Shown: positions 26,546 through 36,701 of the stretch, one piece after another
Layout: each line of letters begins with the position of its first letter
Numbering within the stretch: position 1 is the stretch's first letter
Assembly: GCF_026213295.1 (NCBI RefSeq)
Contig: NC_079423.1
Span: 20,414,795 to 20,478,794 of the forward strand
Reading direction: 5' to 3'
From: Gadus chalcogrammus
Lineage: Eukaryota; Chordata; Actinopteri; Gadiformes; Gadidae
Length of the DNA: 64,000 bases
Program-made: the position numbers and the translations under genes
Notes under the pieces: generated by a model
The model's database searches: none
Told to the model about the DNA's origin: nothing
What the model saw: only the letters and a program-made list of their open reading frames with translations

Positions 26546-27132
26546 TAAAAACGTAACGCATAATATAATCAATGGCAATGTCTATTACCGCGGGGACACA
26601 TGCATATTAGGATAGCATACAATACTGATAAGAAACAATGTTTATAATGTATTGCGTATATCATTAAATAGAACCACAGTTACCGCATATCATATGTTAT
26701 AGCCTATCATACGTTTTCTTTGCCGAAATTTATTTGAGGACTCAGTATTTCTGAAGTTGTGGAAGAAAACCCCTTATTCCATGTGTGAATTAGGCCATAT
26801 TATTTGGCAATAAACTAAGCCATTTGCTGTTTGAAATTCATGTGCATCTGTCTCATCGGAGAATGCAGACGCGCTGTCAAAATATCAACTCGTCCGATTC
26901 AAATGCGCTCATGGCTCTTAAAGGGGATGGGAGCTGGCACTCTCATTGGTTTGTTGCACGTTACGCCCAAAACACACCTACGGGTAATTAGGCTGCTTCA
27001 GACCAACCCTTTTGACACTTGCGCCGCGGCGCAAGCGTCATTTATCCGCCTGTAAAATAGCGATAGCGCCGTAGAACCGCCCACAAAGCTACTTGCGCTT
27101 CCCACTTGCGTTTCAGACCGTTAAAATAGGGC

Positions 27133-27134
<2 letters not shown>

Positions 27135-27224
<90 letters not shown>

Positions 27225-27300
27225 GCGGGGGGGGCGAGGGGGGGTCAAGGTTTGTTTGTGTGTGTTTCTGTCAGTGAGTGTGAGTATACACATTGTATGT
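27135..27300. repeat. (TG)n array plus the G-rich flank shared with 11158
   Basis: TG array 27135-27222 followed by GGGGCGGGGGGGGCGAGG and CAAGGTTTGTTTGTGTG, the same flank as after the array at 11032-11157. The array plus flank therefore behave as one dispersed unit. Confidence 0.9.
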
Positions 27301-28608
<1,308 letters not shown>

Positions 28609-28632
28609 GTGGTGGGGAATGCAGGCAACGCG
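28609..28632 (+). promoter_or_regulatory. Putative primer binding site
   Basis: Directly after the 5' LTR the sequence GTGGTGGGGAATGCAGG begins with TGG one base in, as expected for pairing to the CCA end of a tRNA. I could not assign the tRNA. Confidence 0.5.
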
Positions 28633-28657
28633 ATCCCACGGCAGACCCTAGAGGACC

Positions 28658-31600
28658 ATGAGTCAACCCGGAGTCCCGGCCGCGACGCGGGAGGAGGAGA
28701 TCGAGGTGCTGCGGCGATGCATGGCCCGGATGGCTGAGCAGCTCGCACGGGAGCCGTCCCACGCCGCCCCCACGAAGCGGCTCACCAAACTGGGACCGGA
28801 CGATGACGTTGAGGCCTACCTGGAGATTTTTGAGCGGACCGCGGCCCGTGAGAGGTGGCCAGCGGACCAGTGGGGCTACATACTGGCGCCTTTCCTGTCC
28901 GGGGACGCTCAACGCGCCTACCGCGACCTCAGCACGGCCCAGGCGGCGCACTACCCCACGCTCAAGCGGGCCATCCTCGCCCACTACGGCCACAGCCTCC
29001 CAGCCCAGGCGCAGCGGTTCCACGACTGGGTGTACGACCCCCTGGGCTCGGTGAGGAGCCAGGTATCACAACTCGTCCGCCTGGCGGAGCGGTGGCTCGT
29101 CGAGGGGGAGGGTCCCCCGCACCTGGACCGGCTGGTGATCGACCGCTGCATCCGAGCCCTGCCCACCGGGGCCAAACGCTGGGCCTCCGGAAACCAACCC
29201 AGGACGGTGAACGACCTCGTGGAGCTACTGGAGAACCACCAGGTCACCCAGCGGCTGTGCGGCGGGGCGACCCCGGCCCCGGGGGGGGCGGGGGAGACGC
29301 GGACCGAGCGGCGCGGACGGACGCCGGAGAGCCAGCGCACCCAGGCACCGCCCACCCGCGCACCCGCCTACCCGAACCAGACCATCGCGGACCGCCGAGG
29401 GCCCGCCCCTCCGACCCAGAGAGAGGAGTGGAGGTGCTACACGTGCGGCCAAACGGGCCACCTGGCCCGCCACTGTCCCGGAGCCGGAGACGTATCCATG
29501 CCCACGGCCAGTCCGTCCGACAGGAGAGGGGGGGCCTGCCTCCGCACCACCTGCGGGTCCCACGAGAGGACCGACACCCCCAGCCTACCGGTCCGCGTGG
29601 GGAGGCACGACACCCACGCCCTGCTCGACTCCGGGAGCGTGGTTACGCTGGTCCGACCCCCTCGGACCCGACCCCGCCGGCTGCGTAGCCGGCCCGCCTA
29701 TATGGCCTCCCACCCGACGCCTTCCCGGTCCGACTCGAACGAGTCCCCCGACAGGGCCCCGAGAGAGGCGGCACGACAGGCCCCCGCCTCGTCCACGGTG
29801 TCCCTTCCCCCGGGGACCCCGGACACGTTGACGGGCTCCGAGCAGGCCCCTCCGCCAGACGAGGAGGAGTCTCCGCCCCTCATCGACTTCACCGACTACC
29901 CCCTGGCCGACGGGGGAGGACCCGGCAAGGGAGGACAGTTCGCCACCGCCCAGCTGGAGGACGACGCCCTCCGCCACGCCTGGGGACACGTCCAGGTCCA
30001 CGAGGGCCTCTCGCGGGACTCGGTGAGTGACAGGCGGTACCCACACTTCAGCACAAGGGGGGGGTTACTATACCGGGTGGTACAGAGAGGGGGTAAGGAG
30101 GTAGAACAGTTGCTCGTTCCAAGGCCGTACGTCAGCAAGGTCCTCTACATGGCCCATACACACCTATTGGGGGCTCACCTGGGGGTGGACAAGACGAGGG
30201 ACAGAATCCTGGACCGATTCTTCTGGCCGGGGGTAAAACGGAACGTAGAGGACTACTGCCGGGCGTGCCCCGAGTGCCAACACACCGCCCCGAGGCCCAC
30301 GGTCCGGAACCCCCTCATACCGATGCCGCTGATAGAGGTCCCGTTCGACCGGCTGGGGCTAGACATCGTAGGTCCCCTCCCCAAGACTAGTCGAGGTCAC
30401 CGCTATATCCTAGTCATGGTGGATTACGCCACACGGTACCCAGAGGCAGTTCCTCTACGGGCCGCCACCGCCAAGGCAGTGGCGAGGGAGCTAATGGTCT
30501 TATGCAGCCGGGTGGGAATCGTCCGGGAGATCCTGACGGACCAGGGGTCCTGTTTTATGTCCCGGGTGTTGAAAGGCCTCACCAGTCTGTTACAGATCCG
30601 CCACCTCCGGACCTCCGTCTACCATCCCCAAACCGACGGGTTGGTGGAGAGGTTTAACAAAACCCTGAAGTCCATGCTAAAAAAGGTCATGGAAGCCGAT
30701 GGGAAGAATTGGGACCAGCTGCTTCCGCATGTCCTATTCGCCGTTCGAGAGGTGCCCCAGGCCTCCACGGGATTCTCGCCGTTCGAGCTCCTCTACGGCC
30801 GGCGACCAAGAGGGCTGCTCGACATCGCCCGGGACGCCTGGGAGAGCCAACCATCACCCCACCGCACCGTTGTCGAGCATGTGGAGCAGATGCGCGGCCG
30901 GATGGCGCAGATCTGGCCCGTGGTCCGGGAACACCTCGGTCGGGCCCAGCAAGCCCAAGCCCGGGTGTACAACCGAGGGGCCAAGCTCCGCACCTTCAAC
31001 CCGGGGGACCAGGTGCTGGTCCTCGTCCCGACTGCTGAGTGTAAGTTCCTGGCCAAATGGCAAGGCCCCTACGACGTCATCGACCGCGTCGGCGAAGTCA
31101 ACTACCGGGTGCGGCAACCAGGGAGGCGCAAGACCATCCAGGTCTACCACATCAACCTGCTGAAGCAGTGGCACCCACCAACCGCCCTGCGGGATCCAGC
31201 CCTCCTGTCCCTATCCGCCCAACTACCCCTGCCCGAGGTACCAGTGGGGGACCAGCTGAGCCCCAGCCAGTCCCAGGACCTGAAGGAAGTGGTCCTCCAG
31301 CACCTCGACGTCTTCTCGGAGCGGCCCGGAAGGACCGCGACCGTCAGCCACGACATCAAGACGGAACCGGGAGTCAGAGTCCGACTCCGGCCCTACCGCA
31401 TTCCGGAGGCACGGCGGGCCGCCATCCGAGCGGAAGTCACCAGCATGCTGCAGATGGGGATCATCGAGGAGTCCCACAGCGCCTGGTCCAGCCCGGTGGT
31501 CCTGGTCCCCAAACCGGACGGGTCGTACCGCTTCTGCAATGACTTCCGGAAGCTGAACGAAGTGTCGGCCTTCGACGCCTACCCCATGCCCCGCATAGAC

Positions 31601-33091
31601 GAGCTAATAGAGCGGCTGGGGCCGGCCCGGTTCATTACCACCCTGGACCTGACGAAGGGGTACTGGCAGGTCCCTCTCACTCAGCGGGCCCGGGAGAAGA
31701 CAGCATTTGCCACCCCCGACGGGCTGTACCAGTACACGGTCCTCCCGTTCGGGGTGCACGGGGCGCCCGCGACCTTCCAGCGCATGATGGACCGGGTCCT
31801 ACGGGCCCACAGGGAATATGCCGCCGCCTACATAGACGACATCGTCATCCACAGCAGCACCTGGGACCGGCACCTACATCACCTCCGTGCCGTCCTGGGA
31901 GCGCTCCGAGCCGCCGGCCTCACGGCCAACCCCAAAAAGTGCCACCTGGGCCTCGAAGAGGCGTCCTACCTGGGCTACCGGGTGGGGAGGGGCAGCGTAA
32001 AACCGCAAGAGGAGAAGGTGCAGACCATCCAGACCTGGCCCCGGCCGAGGACGAAGAAACAGGTGAAGTCGTTCCTGGGCCTGGTGGGATATTACCAGCG
32101 CTTCATCCCGGCGTTCGCGACCCTGGCCAGCCCCCTCCACGAGTTGACGCGGAGGGCTCTGCCTGACCGGGTCGAGTGGACAGAGGAGGTCGACGAGGCG
32201 TTCTTGTCCCTCCGACGGGCCCTCTGCACCGAGCCCCTCCTGATCACCCCGGACTTCAACCTCCCCTTCGTCGTCCACACCGACGCGTCCGAGGTGGGCC
32301 TGGGAGCGGTCCTATCCCAGGTCCGGTCGGGCGAGGAGCACCCGGTGACCTACATCAGCCGGAAACTCCTGACCAGCGAGAAAGCCTACTCGACCGTAGA
32401 AAAGGAGGCGCTGGCTATAAAGTGGGCCGTGGAGAAGCTCCGCTATTACCTCCTCGGACGCACCTTCACCCTGGTCACAGACCACGCCCCCCTGAAGTGG
32501 ATGGCCACGGCCAAGGACACCAACGCCCGGGTGACGCGCTGGTTCCTGGCCCTGCAGGACTACCACTTCCAGGTGGTCCACCGGCCCGGACGCGCACACG
32601 CCAACGCAGACGCACTGTCCCGGAGGGACGCCTGCCTAGGCCTATGCCGGGCAGACCCCGACTTGCAGCTGAGGGGGGGGGTGTGTGGCAACCCCGATCC
32701 CACGGAGGAGTTCGAGCCCCGCCAGCGCCCTCTCCGCGGGCAGGTAGTCAGGGGGAGATATGTGCCGCTCGGCGCAGCGATGCGGGAGGGAGCATCGAGC
32801 GCACCCGCGCAATCACGGAGATGCGGAGCACCCGGCGGAGCAAGACAGCGGAGGGGACTTAACGGCCGCGTGGACACCAGTCAGGAGAACGCGACCGAAC
32901 GGGAAAGACGCAGCGGGTGGAGATTACCCGAACCCCCGCTAATGCCAATACGCTTCCCCCCCGGACTAAGCCGCCGAAGACGCAGGGGATCGAGACCCCG
33001 CCCCCCGCAGCAGGACCAGACCCGGCGCGGCGCCCTTTATTCCCAGACCCGGAAGAACCTGAGTTCACTCCTTTGTTCCTTTCTTTCATAA
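28658..33091 (+). CDS. Gag-Pol polyprotein, order Gag-PR-INT-RT-RH
   Basis: 1477 codons without a stop. Gag spans residues 1-255 and includes the SCAN-like helical region (about 95-200; the SCAN domain is thought to derive from this gag). A CCHC knuckle CYTCGQTGHLARHC is at 260-273. The protease active site LLDSGS (D324) is followed after about 10 residues by low-complexity Pro/Arg sequence, so the rest of the protease seems deleted. Integrase: HHCC finger about 495-545, catalytic D569, D628 and E664 (spacing 35), then a GPY-type module near 800. Reverse transcriptase about 905-1130 with YIDD (D1060, D1061). RNase H D1209 and D1275. The last about 135 codons lie in the 3' LTR, and the stop at 33089-33091 is inside it. 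Start chosen as the first ATG after the LTR. Confidence 0.95.
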   Translation: MSQPGVPAATREEEIEVLRRCMARMAEQLAREPSHAAPTKRLTKLGPDDDVEAYLEIFERTAARERWPADQWGYILAPFLSGDAQRAYRDLSTAQAAHYPTLKRAILAHYGHSLPAQAQRFHDWVYDPLGSVRSQVSQLVRLAERWLVEGEGPPHLDRLVIDRCIRALPTGAKRWASGNQPRTVNDLVELLENHQVTQRLCGGATPAPGGAGETRTERRGRTPESQRTQAPPTRAPAYPNQTIADRRGPAPPTQREEWRCYTCGQTGHLARHCPGAGDVSMPTASPSDRRGGACLRTTCGSHERTDTPSLPVRVGRHDTHALLDSGSVVTLVRPPRTRPRRLRSRPAYMASHPTPSRSDSNESPDRAPREAARQAPASSTVSLPPGTPDTLTGSEQAPPPDEEESPPLIDFTDYPLADGGGPGKGGQFATAQLEDDALRHAWGHVQVHEGLSRDSVSDRRYPHFSTRGGLLYRVVQRGGKEVEQLLVPRPYVSKVLYMAHTHLLGAHLGVDKTRDRILDRFFWPGVKRNVEDYCRACPECQHTAPRPTVRNPLIPMPLIEVPFDRLGLDIVGPLPKTSRGHRYILVMVDYATRYPEAVPLRAATAKAVARELMVLCSRVGIVREILTDQGSCFMSRVLKGLTSLLQIRHLRTSVYHPQTDGLVERFNKTLKSMLKKVMEADGKNWDQLLPHVLFAVREVPQASTGFSPFELLYGRRPRGLLDIARDAWESQPSPHRTVVEHVEQMRGRMAQIWPVVREHLGRAQQAQARVYNRGAKLRTFNPGDQVLVLVPTAECKFLAKWQGPYDVIDRVGEVNYRVRQPGRRKTIQVYHINLLKQWHPPTALRDPALLSLSAQLPLPEVPVGDQLSPSQSQDLKEVVLQHLDVFSERPGRTATVSHDIKTEPGVRVRLRPYRIPEARRAAIRAEVTSMLQMGIIEESHSAWSSPVVLVPKPDGSYRFCNDFRKLNEVSAFDAYPMPRIDELIERLGPARFITTLDLTKGYWQVPLTQRAREKTAFATPDGLYQYTVLPFGVHGAPATFQRMMDRVLRAHREYAAAYIDDIVIHSSTWDRHLHHLRAVLGALRAAGLTANPKKCHLGLEEASYLGYRVGRGSVKPQEEKVQTIQTWPRPRTKKQVKSFLGLVGYYQRFIPAFATLASPLHELTRRALPDRVEWTEEVDEAFLSLRRALCTEPLLITPDFNLPFVVHTDASEVGLGAVLSQVRSGEEHPVTYISRKLLTSEKAYSTVEKEALAIKWAVEKLRYYLLGRTFTLVTDHAPLKWMATAKDTNARVTRWFLALQDYHFQVVHRPGRAHANADALSRRDACLGLCRADPDLQLRGGVCGNPDPTEEFEPRQRPLRGQVVRGRYVPLGAAMREGASSAPAQSRRCGAPGGARQRRGLNGRVDTSQENATERERRSGWRLPEPPLMPIRFPPGLSRRRRRGSRPRPPQQDQTRRGALYSQTRKNLSSLLCSFLS
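32668..32683 (+). promoter_or_regulatory. Polypurine tract
   Basis: GAGGGGGGGGGTG lies immediately before the 3' LTR, where plus-strand DNA synthesis is primed in LTR retrotransposons. It is also translated (LRGGV) as part of the polyprotein. Confidence 0.75.
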
Positions 33092-33181
33092 GTGGTTAAC
33101 CAAATAAACGAACGTTAACCCACGCCTTGTTTGATCCATCTCCTCGGGAAACCTCAGCCGCCGACGATCGGGGTTGCCACA
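32684..33181 (+). repeat. 3' LTR of the Gmr1-like element
   Basis: Reads identical to the 5' LTR over 498 bp. It carries the end of the gag-pol frame and the AATAAA used for the transcript's 3' end. Confidence 0.97.
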
Positions 33182-33184
33182 GTG

Positions 33185-33242
<58 letters not shown>
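33182..33242. repeat. (TG)n remainder right of the retrotransposon
   Basis: Right half of the TG array split by the LTR element. 33243-33596 after it is non-coding with no feature seen. Confidence 0.95.
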
Positions 33243-33243
<1 letters not shown>

Positions 33244-33596
33244 ATGTGTGCTTGTGTGCACACTGTAATGGTCTCCATCTGAATCATAGGATGCTACAGC
33301 TGATCATCATTGCATCCGAAAATACTGGTTTGTTTTGAGAGGTGCAGTGGCATTGGGTGTGTTTGATCAGCATTACCGAGGCAAACAACACATGCAGGAC
33401 AACCCTGATCAATAAGCATGGATTTGACCGTCAGGTCAGGCTACGCAAGCATCCAATGCTTACCAGAGCTTAGACTTCTATAGCAACCCTGCACCAAAGG
33501 GACATTGACAGAGAGAGAGAGTGAGAGAGAGAATTGGCATCCTTCTCTGAATACACAGGGTGCAGATGCAGCAGCTATAACATCATATAGACGAGT

Positions 33597-34223
33597 GCTG
33601 CAAAAAAGGGGTGTCTGAAAACAAGATAAAACCACTAAATTTGAGTTAAAATGTACTCAAAACAAGTGAAATTATCTGTCCATGCAGCAAGATAATTTCA
33701 CTTGACAAGATTTCTTGAATTAAGATAATTAAATCTAGAAATAAGCATGTCTAAAGAGGTATTTGGAAGGCTTAAAATGCTGGTTTTAAGATCAGATTAC
33801 TTATAATTGTACTTTATACAGCCCCAAATTAAGTGAAATATACTAAATATAAGCATAAAATGCTGGTTGTAAAATGAGATTACTTAAATTTTAACTTTTT
33901 ACAGCCTCAAAATAAGTGAATTATACTAAATATAAGCATAGAATGCTGGTTTTAAGTCTACATTTCTTAAAATTAAGCTTTATACAGCCTCAGAATAAGT
34001 TAAATATAAGCATAAAATTCTGTTTTTAAGACTAGATTACTTAAATTTAAACGTTTTACAGCCTCAAAATAATTTAAATATACTAAATATAAGCAATTAC
34101 ATATTTAGTTTTCTTACTTTTAGCAAATTAAGCTTAAGATTAGTCAAATAAATATTACATTTAGAAAAAAATACTCTGTATTAGTGAAGAATGACTAAGC
34201 GCTGTCTGCAAGCTGGTTTATCT
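33597..34223. repeat. AT-rich dispersed repeat with an internal about 80-bp tandem array
   Basis: Between about 33762 and 34095 the unit AAGCATAAAATGCTGGTTTTA ... TTTACAGCCTCAAAATAAGT ... ATACTAAATAT recurs about four times with divergence. The preceding part (ACAAGATAATTTCACTTGACAAGAT) resembles the tail at 45110-45190 and 48250-48330, so these may be ends of one repeat family. Confidence 0.7.
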
Positions 34224-34227
34224 TTAA

Positions 34228-36286
34228 AGAGCCCATGCCATTAAAATCACATTTTTCCTGTTGTTTGTTAAATAACATAGGTCTGAATAAGTTTGTGAGC
34301 TGTGGTAAGTTTGAAATCTATGCAGTTTGTCTGCTGAATGCAATAGGCAATGAAAGGAAAAAGGCAGAAGAAATGAGCCGATCTGGATAAGGTGACACTG
34401 ACGTAGCGTTGTCAAACTATTATTCATGGCCCTGCCCACTTGGTTGGTTCGTAACCACCCACAAGAATTCTGAAGGAGTCGTGATTGAGCTAGTGCTAAA
34501 TGCTAATACGTGTATGGTAGTTGCTTAGTTCGTAGTAACAGGCTAGTTACAGAATTTTGAATGCAATGGCAGAACGACATCGAAGTACATGAACTGCGAC
34601 ATGCTGCCTGCCGCCGGTTGCCGCCGGTTGCCGCGGCGCAAGGCACCACCTCCGCGAAGCACCACCGCCCGGCAGCGGGCAGCCGGGCGGTGGTGCCTTG
34701 CGCCGGCAGCAGGCAGCGCGCGGTTCTGTCTACTACAGATTGATGTGGAAGTGGAAGAACCAGAGACGTCGGAGAGTCCTTTGTGATTCATTATATCGTC
34801 TGGACGTGCACACAGCTTTTGGCCGTGATAATATGTATTATTTGATATAGATATCTATGTATTATATGATATTATTTAGATATAGAGCTCCAGGACTGTA
34901 ACGCAAGTGTTGTACACTTCCTTGTTATTTGGATAACCGTTCTGCTGTTGGTGTGATGGCATAACACGTCGGACTCTCGTCTATGGTATTTCTACAACTA
35001 GACCCGTAGTGGGGGTTATCTCAGCCATGGTTGAGAATGAATTGGGGGAAAGGAACTTTGGCTTTGACTCCCTGAAGTCATGAACCACGACATGGAGGAG
35101 AAAGGGATTGTTGACCGCGGTCGTCTCCCGCCGGAGCCTATGGACCACCGCCTCGGCTTCAGGATGCGGTGATTAGCGCTGACCGCTGCCGAGGCGGCGG
35201 GAAGCAGGGCTCAAGCGGGATACATTCGCGGCCAACAATCCCTTTCTCCTCCATGTCGTGGTTCATGTAGCCTACTTCAGGGAGTCAAAGCCAAAGTTCC
35301 TTTCCCCCAATTCATTCTCAACCATGGCTGAGATAACCCCCAATACGAGTCTCGTTGTAGAAATACCAGAGACGAGACTCCGACGTGTTATGCCATAACA
35401 CCAACAGCAGAACGGTTATCCAAATAACAAGGAAGTGTACAACACTTGCGTTACAGTCCTGGAGCTCTATATCTAAATAATTATCCAAATAACAAGGAAG
35501 TGTACAACACTTGCGTTACAGACCTGGAGCTCTGCTCTATATCTAAATAATATCATATAATACATAGATATCTATATCAAATAATACATCACGGCCAAAA
35601 GCTGTGTGCGCGTCCGGACGATATAATGAATCACAAAGGACTTCGTCGGGTTCTCCGACGTCTCTGGTTCTTCCACTTCCACATCAATCTGAAGTAGACG
35701 CGGTCGTTGGAGATTCATAATAACCTATCGTCTGGAGGCTCACACAGCTTTTGGCCGTGATAATATATATTATATATGATATGATATAGATATCTATGTA
35801 TAATATGGGTTTCTAAGAGCCATTGCGATACATCCACCGTAAACAGAGCGCATGGTACCGTGGCTACAAGCTGCTCAGGGCCAGGTGATAATATTATATA
35901 TTATATAGATATCTATGTATAATATGGGTTTCTACGAGCCATTGCGATACATCCACCGTAAACAGAGCGCATGGTACTGTCAGTGGCTACAAGCTGCTCA
36001 GGGCCACACCCCCACCCCCCTCCTTGACCTGCCTTGACACGCCCACCGTATACAGAGCGCATGGTAGTGGCTACAAGCTGCTCAGGGCCACAACCCCACC
36101 CCCCTCCTTGACCTGCCTTGACACGCCCACCGAAACAGCGCGTTTGGGGGAAGCTCAATGTGCGACTGTTTCGGAGTGACTGTAACTCTGCACCACAGCT
36201 GAATTTCGGGGTCGTCTTTGAATACTGTGTTTGTGGCCCACTAATACCTATATTAAAGCATCATAAAATAGAATGGCATGGGATCT
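34228..36286. mobile_element. piggyBac-like TTAA element with kilobase palindrome
   Basis: Ends AGAGCCCATGCCATT and inverse AATGGCATGGGATCT, flanked by TTAA (34224-34227, 36287-36290). The right 400 bases match the MITEs at 17887 and 54512. The centre is a large palindrome. 35815-36135 has a 60-130 base segment (ACAGAGCGCATGGTA ... GCTGCTCAGGGCCA) repeated three times. Non-coding; the short frames are shadows of the palindrome. Confidence 0.85.
34725..35705. repeat. About 1 kb near-perfect palindrome
   Basis: The left arm (34725-35135) is the reverse complement of 35235-35705 with small indels: GGTTATCTCAGCCATGGTTG at about 35014 pairs with CAACCATGGCTGAGATAACC at about 35318. Centre near 35176. 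A second, GC-rich palindrome lies at 34636-34706. The arms share sequence with the palindrome at 54967-56196. Confidence 0.9.
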
Positions 36287-36359
36287 TTAAACCTTAAAAT
36301 CTAAAGCCTGTCCTTATTTTTAGAATAATGGTGCAGAAATAACAACCAGAATGGCTTAT

Positions 36360-36701
36360 AAGACAACATTTATTTAACATCAGCAAGTCAAGGTTGCTAT
36401 AGACATTTGAATACTTTTCCATAAAAAGAAAAAAAATTAAACACAAAAGAGCAAAAAACTAAAAAAACACTTCTCAGCCCTCTCACTTATGGATTTTTCC
36501 TTTTAAATACAGGCCTCAATGAGGTAATAACTCAGTGATGCTGTATAAGCTTGTGCAACACAAAAAACTTTTGTAGGCACAGCTAACAATAATATGAAAT
36601 ACAGGCCTCAATGAGGTAATAACTCAGTGACTTAAGCTTGTGCAACACACAACTATTGTAGGCACAGCTAACAATAAGAACTGGCATGACAAAATACTCA
36701 G
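36360..36701 (-). other. 3' untranslated region of the minus-strand gene, with a direct repeat
   Basis: ACAGGCCTCAATGAGGTAAT...GCACAGCTAACAATAA occurs twice (about 36511-36597 and 36600-36676). An AATAAA on the minus strand at about 36373-36368 is a plausible polyadenylation signal. Confidence 0.5.

Larger units (their letters stand above)
24791..27134. mobile_element. GGGCCCTAT MITE, long copy with nested insertions
   Basis: Starts GGGCCCTATCTTGCATCC and ends GTTAAAATAGGGCCC, flanked by TGT (24788-24790 and 27135-27137). The copy at 63170-63688 is the 519-bp form. Here the element is 2.34 kb because it contains the MITE at 25118-25640, an RTE LINE piece at 25915-26545 and unassigned sequence 26550-26830. 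GCGCAAGTG/CACTTGCGC words recur near both ends. Confidence 0.85.

Noticed and set aside
28609..28632. Naming the primer tRNA
   Set aside because: The bases after TGG do not match a tRNA 3' end that I can assign with confidence.
28855..29688. Long alternate-frame and antisense ORFs across the retrotransposon
   Set aside because: High GC removes stop codons in all frames; only the 28658-33091 frame shows gag and pol motifs.
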